Position numbers and translations under genes: made by a program | Notes under the pieces: generated by a model | What the model saw: only the letters and a program-made list of their open reading frames with translations | Told to the model about the DNA's origin: nothing | Database searches by the model: none | Shown here: piece by piece, positions 19,437-29,267 of the stretch | Numbering within the stretch: position 1 is the stretch's first letter | Layout: each line of letters begins with the position of its first letter | Source of the DNA: Ferrimonas sp048263965 | GTDB lineage: Bacteria; Pseudomonadota; Gammaproteobacteria; Enterobacterales; Shewanellaceae | Direction: 5' to 3' | Assembly (NCBI RefSeq): GCF_048263965.1 | Contig: NZ_JBLXDO010000008.1 | Coordinates: forward strand, 62,001 to 126,000 | DNA length: 64,000 bases

Positions 19437-21035
19437 ATGTCCACCTACAAGTCAGACATCGACAACGCAGCCACTTTGATTGGGTCTCAAGGCAGTGCCT
19501 GGAACGCCATCAACCCGGAGTACGCCGCCCGGATGAAGGCGCAGAACAAGTTTAAGACCGGCCTGGATATCGCTCGCTACACCGCCAAGATCATGCGGGC
19601 CGACATGGAGCGCTACGACAACGACCCTTCCCAGTACACCCAGTCCCTGGGTTGCTGGCACGGTTTCATCGGTCAGCAGAAGATGATCTCCATTAAGAAA
19701 CACTTCAACAGCACCGATCGTCGCTACCTGTACCTGTCCGGTTGGATGGTGGCGGCCCTGCGTTCCGAGTTTGGCCCTCTGCCGGATCAGTCCATGCATG
19801 AGAAGACCTCGGTGGCCGGCCTGATTGAGGAGCTGTACACCTTCCTGCGCCAGGCCGATGCCCGTGAGCTGGGCGGTCTGTTCCGTGCCCTGGATGCGGC
19901 CCGCGAGGCGGGTGACAGTGCCAAGGAAGCGGAGATCCAGAGCCAGATCGACAACCATCAGACCCACATCGTGCCCATCGTGGCGGACATCGATGCCGGC
20001 TTCGGTAACGAGGAAGCCACCTACCTGCTGGCCAAGAGGATGATTGAAGCCGGTGCCTGCTGCATTCAGATTGAGAACCAGGTGTCCGATGAGAAGCAGT
20101 GTGGCCACCAGGACGGCAAGGTAACCGTGCCCCATGAGGACTTCCTGGCCAAGATCCGTGCCGTCCGTTATGCCTTCCTGGAGCTGGGGGTGGATGACGG
20201 TGTGATCGTTGCCCGTACCGACTCCCTGGGCGCCGGCCTGACCAAGCAGATCGCCATCACCGAAGAGCCCGGTGACCTGGGTGACCAGTACAACAACTTC
20301 CTGGACGGTGAGTACATCGACAGTGCCGACGACATCGCCAACGGTGACCTGGTGATCAAGGCCAACGGCAAGCTGCTCAAGCCTAAGCGTCTGCGCTCCA
20401 ACCTGTTCCAGTTCCGTAAGGGCACAGGTGAGGACCGGGTGGTGCTGGACTGCATCACCTCGCTGCAGAACGGTGCCGACCTGTTGTGGATCGAGACCGA
20501 GAAGCCGCACGTGGGTCAGATTGCCGCCATGGTGAACCGCATCCGTGAAGTGGTGCCCAACGCCAAGCTGGTTTACAACAACAGCCCCTCCTTCAACTGG
20601 ACCCTGAACTTCCGCCAGCAGGTGTTCGATGCCTGGAGCGAAGCGGGTAAGGATGTGTCTGCCTTTGACCGTGCCAACCTGATGAGCGAAGAGTACGACG
20701 CCACCGAACTGGCCCAGGAAGCGGATGCCAAGATTCGCACCTTCCAGGCGGATGCCGCCCGTGAAGCGGGGATTTTCCACCACCTGATCACCCTGCCGAC
20801 CTACCACACCGCAGCCCTGTCCACCGACAACCTGGCCAAGGAGTACTTCGGTGACCAAGGGATGCTGGGCTACGTGAAGAACGTCCAGCGTCAGGAGATT
20901 CGCCAGGGCATCGCCTGCGTGAGGCACCAGAACATGGCCGGCTCCGACATGGGTGACGATCACAAGGAGTACTTCTCCGGTGACGCGGCCCTGAAGGCAG
21001 CGGGTAAAGACAACACCATGAACCAGTTCGGTTGA
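19437..21035 (+). CDS. aceA: Isocitrate lyase, long form
   Basis: Cleaves isocitrate to glyoxylate and succinate. It is 532 residues, matching the longer isocitrate-lyase subclass of Pseudomonas and many marine gammaproteobacteria rather than the 434-residue E. coli enzyme. The catalytic motif is K-Q-C-G-H (in SDEKQCGHQDGK, about residue 217), in place of the KKCGH of the short form. AAGGAG precedes the ATG. No aceK (isocitrate dehydrogenase kinase) follows; instead there is a 440-bp hairpin-rich gap. Confidence 0.97.
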   Translation: MSTYKSDIDNAATLIGSQGSAWNAINPEYAARMKAQNKFKTGLDIARYTAKIMRADMERYDNDPSQYTQSLGCWHGFIGQQKMISIKKHFNSTDRRYLYLSGWMVAALRSEFGPLPDQSMHEKTSVAGLIEELYTFLRQADARELGGLFRALDAAREAGDSAKEAEIQSQIDNHQTHIVPIVADIDAGFGNEEATYLLAKRMIEAGACCIQIENQVSDEKQCGHQDGKVTVPHEDFLAKIRAVRYAFLELGVDDGVIVARTDSLGAGLTKQIAITEEPGDLGDQYNNFLDGEYIDSADDIANGDLVIKANGKLLKPKRLRSNLFQFRKGTGEDRVVLDCITSLQNGADLLWIETEKPHVGQIAAMVNRIREVVPNAKLVYNNSPSFNWTLNFRQQVFDAWSEAGKDVSAFDRANLMSEEYDATELAQEADAKIRTFQADAAREAGIFHHLITLPTYHTAALSTDNLAKEYFGDQGMLGYVKNVQRQEIRQGIACVRHQNMAGSDMGDDHKEYFSGDAALKAAGKDNTMNQFG

Positions 21036-21070
21036 TGGTGTGGCGCTGGCCTCCCTCGGCCATCGCCATG

Positions 21071-21478
21071 ACCGGCTTCGAGCAGTTGGAGGCCGGTGCT
21101 CCATCCACCGCCATGCAGTAGGGCGGTGGGTTGGCGGAGTGGAGTGACTCCCGACCGTCAGCCATGGGGTACCACGAGTACCCTGCCCTATGGGGCTGTT
21201 GATCTTTGGTGGTTAGTCTTTGGTTGAGAATGACGACAGCCAATCGAGAAGTTCGATAGCTGGCTTGGTGGTTCCAAGTCAAAATCGAACGACGACGAGA
21301 GGCTGGTGTCAGGCCAACCCCGGAGGGCACCGACTTAGATTCAAAACGGGCTTGCAAAGAGACTTTTCTCTTGGCTAGCGGTGTCCGAATTGTCTTAAGT
21401 TTGGTGCAAAGGAAATCATCAATGGTCATCAGCCCCAGCAAGGGCATCCTTCCAATTTAGCTACGTTGCTTGTGCTTA
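21071..21478 (+). other. Hairpin-rich non-coding stretch after aceA (possible structured 3' UTR or sRNA)
   Basis: No credible ORF on either strand. At least five consecutive inverted repeats are visible: ACCGGC/GCCGGT (21071-21097), CCACCGCC/GGCGGTGG (21105-21129, 8 bp perfect), GGAGT/ACTCC (21136-21151), GGGTAC/GTACCC (21167-21183) and AGCCAATCGA/TCGAT..TGGCT (21238-21265). AAGAGA/TCTCTT follows near 21357-21372. A strong plus-strand terminator closes the region. It may be the aceA 3' UTR or an independent RNA; I recognise no known family. Confidence 0.4.
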
Positions 21479-21513
21479 GGGGAGTGGATCTTGCGGCCAC
21501 TCCCCCTTTTTTT
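21479..21513 (+). terminator. Strong intrinsic terminator 440 bp after aceA
   Basis: Perfect 9-bp stem GGGGAGTGG / CCACTCCCC, loop of 9, then C and seven T. It reads on the plus strand only. Its distance from aceA implies that the hairpin-rich stretch is transcribed. Confidence 0.93.
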
Positions 21514-21522
21514 GTCCCGCTT

Positions 21523-22116
21523 TTACGTTCTCTGTTCACTCTTTAACGCCGCCGTGATGGCAGAGCGGCTCAGCTGGTGAATGTGCAGGGCCATCTCATC
21601 GTTGCTGTAGTTCTGTTTTCCCGAGAGCCACTGGGTCAGCATCCAGGCGTAGGAGCCGGCGATGGAGTGGGCCAGCAGCGGCAAGGGCAGGGTCAGTGCC
21701 TTGTCGGCGAAACAGTGGCGCAGGTTCTCCTCCACCAAAGTGGTGAGCAGCTCCCGGGTGTGTCGGGAGACGTACCCCGTGTCTGTGCCCAGTCGATAGG
21801 CCACCGCCCTGCGCAGACAATGGCGGCTCTGATATTGCTCCAGGAAGCGCTGCAGTGACGGGGGTGGGGTGTCTGCCAGCCACTGTTCGCTGCTCTGCAG
21901 ATCCGCAAACAGATCCAGGAAGATGCTGCGATGCAGCCCCACCAGCAGATCCGCCTTGCTCTTGAAGTGGCGGTAGAAGGTGCTGCGTCCCACATCCGCC
22001 GCCTCGGCGATCTCCGCCACCCCCAGTTCGTGATAGTGGCGCTGGCCAATCAGCCCGGTGAAGGCGTTGATCAGCCGAGTAACGGTACGGTTCTTCTGGC
22101 GCTGGCCTGCTTGCAT
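21523..22116 (-). CDS. TetR/AcrR-family transcriptional regulator
   Basis: A 197-residue one-component repressor type. The N-terminal helix-turn-helix is clear: VAEIAEAADVGRSTFYRHFKSKADLL, about residues 33-58. The C-terminal ligand domain has no recognisable signature. ATG 22116 is preferred to the upstream in-frame start at 22170 because GGAGTG lies 6 nt before it. It is divergent from the Fe-S membrane protein gene at 22287, the most likely target. Confidence 0.9.
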   Translation of the reverse strand: MQAGQRQKNRTVTRLINAFTGLIGQRHYHELGVAEIAEAADVGRSTFYRHFKSKADLLVGLHRSIFLDLFADLQSSEQWLADTPPPSLQRFLEQYQSRHCLRRAVAYRLGTDTGYVSRHTRELLTTLVEENLRHCFADKALTLPLPLLAHSIAGSYAWMLTQWLSGKQNYSNDEMALHIHQLSRSAITAALKSEQRT

Positions 22117-22286
22117 GACACACTCCGGTGGGACAAAAGGGTTGGTCTGTCTCAGTTGGGACTGAGGCAAGCCATTGTCCTTAGGCGAAGGGCTGGGAGC
22201 AAATTAGACTGTCCGGGTTGGGATCGCGGTCATTTTCTCAGGAAGAGGCAGAAAAAAATGACTACAGGACAACTGGATAGAACATC

Positions 22287-23501
22287 GTGACCATTACCGA
22301 ACTCCTCTCTCTGGCTCTGTTTGCCGCCCTGGGCGCCTGGCTGCTGCTGAGCCGCTGGCCCAAGATGGGCTGGTTACCGGCCGCCACCCTGGCGCTAACC
22401 GCCTGGGTTCTCGCCCTGGCGCCCCTGGTGTGGGGCGCCTTCCTGTTGCTGGCCGCCTTGATGGTGCTGACCTCGGCCCTGGTGACCCTGCCGCCCCCGG
22501 CGCTTAAGAGGGTGGATCAGTGGCGCGGTTATGCCCAGGCCGCCTGTGCCCTCTCCTTTGGCGCCATTGCCGTCCAGTATGCCCTGCACGTGATGCAGCT
22601 GTGGGAGGGGGTGCCCTGGGTTGCCCGGCCGGACCTGGTGGATGGCTTTTTGCCCATCGCCGCCGGAATCCAGCTGCAGGCCTGGCTGGTTGAGGGCTAC
22701 TGGGATGGCCATCACCCCGCCGGGGTGATCCTGCTGCTGCTGACCCTGTTGGTAAGCCTTGGGGTCAAGCGCGCCTTCTGTGGTTGGGTTTGCCCCCTGG
22801 GGTGGCTGGGAGAGCGGCTCTATCAACTGAGACTGAAGTTCTGGCCTGCCAAACTGACGCCCCCTGCCTGGCTGGACTGGCCGCTGCGCTCGCTGAAGTA
22901 CATCTTGCTGGGGGGCATCGTTGCCATCGTCCTCAGCCTGGGGGGCAAGGGTTCCATCGGTTTCCTCAATGGTCAGTATCATCAGGCGGCGGATCTGAAG
23001 ATGTGGTACCTGTTTGCCAGCCCCACTCTGATAACCGTCCTGTGTGTGGCATTGGTGGTGGCCGTGATGGCCCTGCGTCGGGGCGCCCTGTGCCGCTATC
23101 TTTGTCCCTACGGCGCCTGGCTGGCCATAGGTGGCTTGCTGAGTCCCTTCAAGGTGCGTCGTAACCCACAACGTTGCCTTAAGGAGGCCAAGGAGATGGC
23201 CTGTGACAAGTGCACCCGAGCCTGTCCGGCGGGGATTCCGGTGGACAAACGGGGCACGGTGCACAGCGATGAGTGCAACAGCTGTCAGCGCTGTGTCAGT
23301 GCCTGTCCGGTGAAAGGAGCGGTGACCGTCAGCCTGCCTGGCCATCGACTGCCCCTGTCGCCCCTGGCCCTGGTGTTGTGGCTGATGCTGGTGATGCTGG
23401 TGTTGCCCTTCCTGCTCCATGGGGCGGACCTGTGGCAGAGCAGCACTGACCCCGAGCTGCGCAGTCTGCTGTTGAACAACCTGGGCTTCCTGGGGCATTA
23501 A
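22287..23501 (+). CDS. NapH/YccM-type polyferredoxin membrane protein
   Basis: A 404-residue inner-membrane iron-sulfur protein with about 8 hydrophobic segments. Two CxxxCP motifs of the NapH/NosR type (FCGWVCPLGW near residue 167 and CRYLCPYGAW near residue 270) are followed by two ferredoxin-like 4Fe-4S sites (CDKCTRACPAG and CNSCQRCVSACPV, about residues 309-345). Such proteins pass quinol electrons towards periplasmic reductases, but no partner reductase is nearby, so its acceptor is unknown. The GTG start has a weak ribosome site. It is divergent from a TetR regulator and followed by a bidirectional terminator. Confidence 0.85.
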   Translation: MTITELLSLALFAALGAWLLLSRWPKMGWLPAATLALTAWVLALAPLVWGAFLLLAALMVLTSALVTLPPPALKRVDQWRGYAQAACALSFGAIAVQYALHVMQLWEGVPWVARPDLVDGFLPIAAGIQLQAWLVEGYWDGHHPAGVILLLLTLLVSLGVKRAFCGWVCPLGWLGERLYQLRLKFWPAKLTPPAWLDWPLRSLKYILLGGIVAIVLSLGGKGSIGFLNGQYHQAADLKMWYLFASPTLITVLCVALVVAVMALRRGALCRYLCPYGAWLAIGGLLSPFKVRRNPQRCLKEAKEMACDKCTRACPAGIPVDKRGTVHSDECNSCQRCVSACPVKGAVTVSLPGHRLPLSPLALVLWLMLVMLVLPFLLHGADLWQSSTDPELRSLLLNNLGFLGH

Positions 23502-23505
23502 CAAG

Positions 23506-23534
23506 AAAAAAGGTGCCCTCGGGGCACCTTTTTC
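23506..23534. terminator. Bidirectional terminator between convergent genes
   Basis: Stem AGGTGCCC / GGGCACCT with loop TCG, an A6 run before and a T run after, between the Fe-S protein gene and the YjeH-like gene. Confidence 0.92.
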
Positions 23535-23551
23535 CATCTCTCCATGGCGCG

Positions 23552-24781
23552 TCAGCGCTCCAGGCAGGGCTTCAGCCGTTTGGCTCGCACCCCCTGCCAC
23601 CACCAGACGCACAGGAAGATCAGGGCGCCGTAGACCATGGCAGAGCCCAGGGACCAGGCGAACAGCAAACAGGCAACGCTGCCACTGGCGGCCTTAAGGC
23701 GGAAACGACCGGGCAGCAGACGCCAGGCGGCCAGCATGGAGAGCAGGTAGATCACCACGAACACGCCATTGACCGACTCCAGCAGGGTTTCGAAGCCCCA
23801 GCCAAAGCCGTGGGCCAGCACCAGGGAGGCGGCCACCACCGACAGCAGCACCCCAAGGCCCAGGGCAGGTACCCGATGGCGGTTGAGTCTGGCGAACAGC
23901 GGCGGCAGCTGCTTCTCCTGGGCCAGGCTCCAGCCCAGGCGGGACATCCCTGCCAGGTAGGTGTTGACCGTGGCGATGCCGGCGGCGGTACCCAGCACCC
24001 CGACCACCAGCTCACCTCCGCCGCCCAGCACATGGTTGAACAGACGCACCATGGCCAGGCCCTCTCCGGCGGGCAGCGCCTGAATCAGTGCGGTGCAGAG
24101 CAGGTAGATGGCGGCCACCAGCAGGGTGGCGATCACCATGGCAGGCACAAAGTCACGCTCCGGGCGCTTGAACTCGGCGGACAGGTGGCTGACCACCTCC
24201 ACACCCAGGTAGGCCCACAGCGCCAGGGCAAAGGCGCCCCAGACCCCAGGGGTAAACTGCGGCATTTCCCCGCTGGGCAGGGACAGGCCGCCACTGACTC
24301 CCAGCACCACCGCCAGGATGGCCAGGGTCAGGCCCAGTTGCAGGGAGCTGGAGAGCTGCATGCCGCGCACGTTGATCAGCCAGAGTCCGGCCAGCATCCC
24401 CAGCTGAGCCAGCAGCAGGGTGCTGCCCTCCAGGTGCACCAGGGGACGGATAAACTCGAAGGTCATCATGATCGCCGCCGGGGTACCGATGGGGGCGGCC
24501 ATCAGGAACAGCATGCCCACACTGGTGCCCAGGCGGCGACCGAACGCCAGCTGGACGAAGTGGGAGGGACCGCCGGCGTTGGGAAAGCGTTTGCCCAACT
24601 CGGCGAAGATCAGCGCCAGGGGCAGGATGGCGGCCACCAGCAGCATCCAGGCCCACATCGCCCCCTCTCCCGCCATTTTGACGGTGAGCTCTGGCAGGAT
24701 GAATACACTGGTGCCCAGCAGGGAGGTGGTGATCAGTCCCACCCCCTGCCAGCGCCCTATGGTGCCTTTCAATTCGGTCAT
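23552..24781 (-). CDS. yjeH: YjeH-like amino-acid exporter (APC superfamily)
   Basis: A 409-residue membrane protein with about 11-12 helices. It matches E. coli YjeH (exporter of methionine and branched-chain amino acids) in the opening GLITTSLLGTSVFILPEL, in FPNAGGPSHFVQLAFGRRLG, and in the LSAEFKRPERDFVPAM block near residue 205. The divergent Lrp-family regulator and the operator-like palindromes between them suggest amino-acid-responsive control. The assignment to YjeH is by remembered similarity; the exact substrates are inferred. Confidence 0.82.
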   Translation of the reverse strand: MTELKGTIGRWQGVGLITTSLLGTSVFILPELTVKMAGEGAMWAWMLLVAAILPLALIFAELGKRFPNAGGPSHFVQLAFGRRLGTSVGMLFLMAAPIGTPAAIMMTFEFIRPLVHLEGSTLLLAQLGMLAGLWLINVRGMQLSSSLQLGLTLAILAVVLGVSGGLSLPSGEMPQFTPGVWGAFALALWAYLGVEVVSHLSAEFKRPERDFVPAMVIATLLVAAIYLLCTALIQALPAGEGLAMVRLFNHVLGGGGELVVGVLGTAAGIATVNTYLAGMSRLGWSLAQEKQLPPLFARLNRHRVPALGLGVLLSVVAASLVLAHGFGWGFETLLESVNGVFVVIYLLSMLAAWRLLPGRFRLKAASGSVACLLFAWSLGSAMVYGALIFLCVWWWQGVRAKRLKPCLER

Positions 24782-24834
24782 GATTGGTTCTGGTGTTAAG
24801 GGATAATAGAGGCAAGTGTACGCCTAAATTTTCC

Positions 24835-24901
24835 TTGTCGGCGTCGGAAATGGCACGCAAACTATCGGAGTTTGCCGACGGATCGTCGGCTGTCGCCGAC
24901 A
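24835..24901. promoter_or_regulatory. Palindromic operator cluster between yjeH and the Lrp-family gene
   Basis: The CCGAC/GTCGG core appears three times: TTGTCGGCGTCGGAA (24835-24849), GCCGACGGATCGTCGGC (24874-24890, 6-bp arms) and TGTCGCCGACA (24891-24901), the last abutting the ribosome site of the regulator gene. Repeated palindromes over about 65 bp fit an Lrp/AsnC octamer wrapping its own promoter and that of yjeH. Confidence 0.6.
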
Positions 24902-24912
24902 GGAGAAAACCG

Positions 24913-25341
24913 ATGCCCCAAACCCTGGACTCATTCGATCAGGCGATCCTGGCGGAGCTGCGCCTGGATGCCCGTCAGCCGGTGGCCGCCATCGCCGACA
25001 AGGTCAACCTGGCGCGCTCCTCGGTGTCAGAGCGGATCAAGAAGCTGGAGCAGCGCGGGGTGATCCGGGGTTACCGGGCTCAGATTCAGCAATCCATGCT
25101 GTCGGGGATCAGTGCCTACTTCGAGATCATCCATGAGGATAAGAGCTGCCTGGACATCATCGATGTGATTCGCCAGATCCCTGAGGTGATGAGCTGCCAT
25201 GGCATCAGCGGTCACATCGATCTGCTGGTGTTCGTCAAGATGGACTCCATGCAGCGCCTCCATGAGATCCGCGCCGAGATCAACGATCTGCCCTCTGTGG
25301 TGAAGATCACCACCCATGTGGTGATGAACGAGTGGCTCTGA
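24913..25341 (+). CDS. Lrp/AsnC-family transcriptional regulator
   Basis: A 142-residue protein, normal for the family. The N-terminal winged helix-turn-helix is in IADKVNLARSSVSERIKKLEQRGVI (about residues 25-49), and a C-terminal ligand-binding RAM/ACT-like domain follows (about 65-140). ATG 24913 is chosen because AGGAG lies 7 nt upstream; the longer ORF from 24784 runs through the palindromes. The divergent yjeH-like exporter is the likely target, as with amino-acid exporters under dedicated Lrp regulators. Confidence 0.92.
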   Translation: MPQTLDSFDQAILAELRLDARQPVAAIADKVNLARSSVSERIKKLEQRGVIRGYRAQIQQSMLSGISAYFEIIHEDKSCLDIIDVIRQIPEVMSCHGISGHIDLLVFVKMDSMQRLHEIRAEINDLPSVVKITTHVVMNEWL

Positions 25342-25354
25342 AGCCGGTTGATGC

Positions 25355-25942
25355 TCAGCGGTTGGGCCACTCAAGCGCCCTCTGCCGGGCATAGTCCATC
25401 ATCTTCGGGTAGAGCTCCATGAAGGTGTCACTGATCTCTTCATGGTGTTGCCACAGCACCGCGTCGCCCCCCTCCAGCAGCTGCGGCCGGCTCAGGCGGC
25501 GGCTGATTCCGTTGACCGCCAGGGCGATCCCCTCCCGGTAGCGATAACTGCCCAGCCAGTCGCCCCTGGCCATGTTGCTGACCAGCCGGTGGCCGACCTG
25601 CGGAAGCTGGGGGTCGGTCAGCAGGGTGTGGTAGCTCTGCTGGCAAAAGTGCTCCAGCGAGTCGTGGTGATAACCGGACCAGTGACTGGCCAACTGGTGG
25701 TCGAAGGCCATGTCCAGCAGGATGCCGGCGGTTCGGCGGTAGGGGTGGGGGAACAGCGCCTTGAGGGTCTGCATCTGTGGCTGGGCATCGATGCGGCTGT
25801 CCAGCTGGCGGTGCAGCCAGATCCCCTGCTGCAGAGGATGGGGCAGGTGGTCGATGGGGCCCTTGACCAGATCCCCGGCCAGGGCGCCGGCCAGACTGGT
25901 GTCGGTAATGTGGGCCAGATGCAGGTGAGCGAGGAAGTTCAT
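25355..25942 (-). CDS. acpH: Acyl carrier protein phosphodiesterase
   Basis: 195 residues, the usual AcpH length. It removes the 4'-phosphopantetheine arm from holo-ACP and belongs to the HD-like fold. Family landmarks are the MNFLAHLHLA opening, GDLVKGP near residue 24, the GIWLHRQLDSRIDAQP block with D/H ligands, and DMAFDHQLASHW near residue 77. It is divergent from queA, as in E. coli where acpH is also a queA neighbour; here a small periplasmic protein gene lies between. Confidence 0.93.
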   Translation of the reverse strand: MNFLAHLHLAHITDTSLAGALAGDLVKGPIDHLPHPLQQGIWLHRQLDSRIDAQPQMQTLKALFPHPYRRTAGILLDMAFDHQLASHWSGYHHDSLEHFCQQSYHTLLTDPQLPQVGHRLVSNMARGDWLGSYRYREGIALAVNGISRRLSRPQLLEGGDAVLWQHHEEISDTFMELYPKMMDYARQRALEWPNR

Positions 25943-25981
25943 GGGCTCACCTTAGCCCCAGGGCGCTATGGCGGCAAGGCT

Positions 25982-26338
25982 TCAGTTGCTGCGGCGTTGT
26001 TTCATCTGATCGCGCATCTTCTGTTTCTGCTCGTCGCGAATCACCTCATACTCCTTCCACTGGGTCTCGGTGAGAATCTCCCGGAGTGCCTCATCCCGGG
26101 CTTCGGCGGCGTCGCGCATCTGTCGTCCCTTGTCACGACGGCTGCCGCCGCTCTCTTTCAGGGTGAGCAGGGTGTCACTGAAACGGGTCTGCTGCTCCAG
26201 GACCTCGGCCTGTTGTGACTCGGTCAGAGACAAGGCCTCTGTGAGGCGGTCGGTCATCTCCTGGGCCAGCTCGTTGGCTTCACCGGCGTGCAGGGTCAGG
26301 GGCAGTGCCAGCAGCAGGGAAAAAATCAGGTTACGCAT
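25982..26338 (-). CDS. Small periplasmic protein with Spy/CpxP-like LTxxQ motifs
   Basis: 118 residues starting at ATG 26338 (GGAG 9 nt upstream). A signal peptide MRNLIFSLLLALPLTLHA is followed by an all-helical, highly charged mature protein. Two copies of the Spy/CpxP-type motif are visible (LTESQQAEVLEQQ and LTETQWKEYEVIRD), suggesting an ATP-independent periplasmic chaperone or stress sensor. The similarity is by motif only; it is shorter than Spy (161 residues in E. coli). Confidence 0.65.
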   Translation of the reverse strand: MRNLIFSLLLALPLTLHAGEANELAQEMTDRLTEALSLTESQQAEVLEQQTRFSDTLLTLKESGGSRRDKGRQMRDAAEARDEALREILTETQWKEYEVIRDEQKQKMRDQMKQRRSN

Positions 26339-26496
26339 GGTGGGTATCTCCGTTTGCAATCAGGAGCTCCTATTCTATGGAGGAGAGTGTCAACCGCTGT
26401 CCGCAGTGGGTAAAGATAGGAAAACTTGATTATGACCCGTTCACTTCTTAGACTAGCGCCCCCGCCCTAAGGGGTGATGCCACAGAGTAGATGAGT

Positions 26497-27561
<1,065 letters not shown>

Positions 27562-27580
27562 ATCCCGGTCCAGATTTGAT

Positions 27581-27607
27581 GCGCCGCCCCTGGGCGGCGC
27601 TCTGTTT
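27581..27607 (+). terminator. Intrinsic terminator after queA
   Basis: Stem GCGCCGCC / GGCGGCGC with a 4-nt loop, then TCTGTTTTT, 19 nt after the queA stop. Confidence 0.88.
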
Positions 27608-27764
27608 TTCGGCATTCGGAGCCCCAGAGGCCCAGGTTTTAGGGGTTTTTTGATCCCCATCTCACTGGCTCCCTTGAAATCCGCTACCTGAATCCACATT
27701 TTGTATTTCATGCCAAGGGCATGTGTATTTCGTCAGACTGTTTATCTGGCACAAAGAGGATGTA

Positions 27765-28889
27765 ATGAAGTTCGATCTGATCACCACCGATGGCCGCGCA
27801 CGCCGTGGTCGCCTCACCTTTGAGCGGGGCACAGTAGAAACCCCGGCCTTTATGCCCGTGGGTACCTATGGCACCGTCAAGGGGATGACTCCGGAAGAGG
27901 TGGAGGCCACAGGCGCTGAGATCTGCCTGGGCAACACCTTCCACCTGTGGCTGCGTCCCGGCACCGAGATCATGCAAAAGCATGGGGACCTGCACGATTT
28001 TATGAATTGGCAGAAGCCGATTCTGACCGATTCCGGCGGTTTCCAGGTGTTCTCCCTGGGGGACATCCGTAAGATCACCGAAGCCGGGGTGCACTTCCGT
28101 CACCCCATCAACGGTGACAAGATCTTCCTGGATCCCGAGAAGTCCATGGAGATCCAGTATCACCTGGGCTCCGACATCGTGATGATCTTCGATGAGTGCA
28201 CCCCCTATCCGGCTACCGAAGAGGAAGCGGGCAAGTCCATGCGCATGTCCCTGCGCTGGGCTCAGCGTTCCCGTGACGCCTTCGACAAGCTGGAGAACCC
28301 CAACAACCTGTTCGGCATCATCCAGGGCGGCGTCTATGAGCACCTGCGTGATGAGTCCCTCGAGGGACTGATGAACATCGGCTTCGACGGTTACGCCGTC
28401 GGTGGTCTGGCGGTTGGGGAGCCCAAGGAGGACATGCACCGCATCCTTGAACACATCTGCCCCAAGATCCCCGAAGACAAGCCCCGTTACCTGATGGGCG
28501 TGGGCAAGCCGGAGGATCTGGTGGAGGGCGTGCGCCGTGGTATCGACATGTTCGATTGCGTGATGCCCACCCGTAATGCCCGTAACGGTCACCTGTTCAC
28601 CTCCGAAGGGGTGATCAAGATCCGTAACGCCAAGCACAGGGACGACACCCGCCCGCTGGATGCCGAGTGTGACTGTTACACCTGTAAGAACTACAGCCGC
28701 TCCTACCTGCACCATCTGGATCGCTGTAACGAGATTCTGGGCGCCCGACTGAACACCATCCACAACCTTCGTTACTATCAAAAGGTGATGGAAGGTTTGC
28801 GGGGGGCTATTGAGCAGGGTAAATTAGAGCACTTTGTCGAAGAGTTCTATTCCAAGCTGGGCCGCCCTGTGCCGCCTTTAAACGATTGA
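27765..28889 (+). CDS. tgt: tRNA-guanine transglycosylase
   Basis: Exchanges G34 for preQ1 in the anticodon of tRNA(Asp/Asn/His/Tyr). It is 374 residues, normal for the family. The active-site region is DSGGFQVFSLG (about residue 89), with the nucleophile region MPTRNARNGHLFT near 266-278. The zinc site is C-x-C-x2-C plus His in CDCYTCKNYSRSYLHHL (about 304-320). ATG 27765 has GAGG just upstream; the longer ORF from 27723 begins with unconserved sequence. Confidence 0.97.
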   Translation: MKFDLITTDGRARRGRLTFERGTVETPAFMPVGTYGTVKGMTPEEVEATGAEICLGNTFHLWLRPGTEIMQKHGDLHDFMNWQKPILTDSGGFQVFSLGDIRKITEAGVHFRHPINGDKIFLDPEKSMEIQYHLGSDIVMIFDECTPYPATEEEAGKSMRMSLRWAQRSRDAFDKLENPNNLFGIIQGGVYEHLRDESLEGLMNIGFDGYAVGGLAVGEPKEDMHRILEHICPKIPEDKPRYLMGVGKPEDLVEGVRRGIDMFDCVMPTRNARNGHLFTSEGVIKIRNAKHRDDTRPLDAECDCYTCKNYSRSYLHHLDRCNEILGARLNTIHNLRYYQKVMEGLRGAIEQGKLEHFVEEFYSKLGRPVPPLND

Positions 28890-28916
28890 CTAACAGAGAA
28901 CTAAAAGAGAACCACT

Positions 28917-29246
28917 ATGTTAATTCCAATGGCATACGCTGAAGCTGGTGCCGCCCCCCAGGGTGGCGGTCTGCAAACCCTGATCATGCTGGTGGTATTC
29001 GGTCTGATCTTCTACTTCATGATCTACCGTCCCCAGGCCAAGCGCACCAAGGATCACAAGAACCTGATGTCCTCCCTGAGCAAGGGTGACGAGGTCCTGA
29101 CCAACGGTGGTCTGGTTGGCAAGATCGCCAAGATCAAAGAGGACGATGATTTCGTGGTTCTGTCCCTGAACGATCAGACTAACGTGACCATCCAGAAGAG
29201 CTTTATCACTGCTGTTCTGCCTAAGGGTTCCCTGCAGTCTCTGTAA
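28917..29246 (+). CDS. yajC: Preprotein translocase accessory subunit YajC
   Basis: 109 residues with one membrane segment (about 20-40, LIMLVVFGLIFYFMIYRP) followed by the conserved RPQAKRTKDHKN and a small cytoplasmic beta domain with GDEVLTNGGLVGKI. It associates with SecDF. It lies 27 bp after tgt and 21 bp before secD in the classical order. Confidence 0.97.
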   Translation: MLIPMAYAEAGAAPQGGGLQTLIMLVVFGLIFYFMIYRPQAKRTKDHKNLMSSLSKGDEVLTNGGLVGKIAKIKEDDDFVVLSLNDQTNVTIQKSFITAVLPKGSLQSL

Positions 29247-29267
29247 GTTGGTTGAGAGGGCACAGCG

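Noticed and set aside
19452..21104. 550-codon open frame antisense to aceA
   Set aside because: aceA is unmistakable on the plus strand; the antisense product is a composition artefact.
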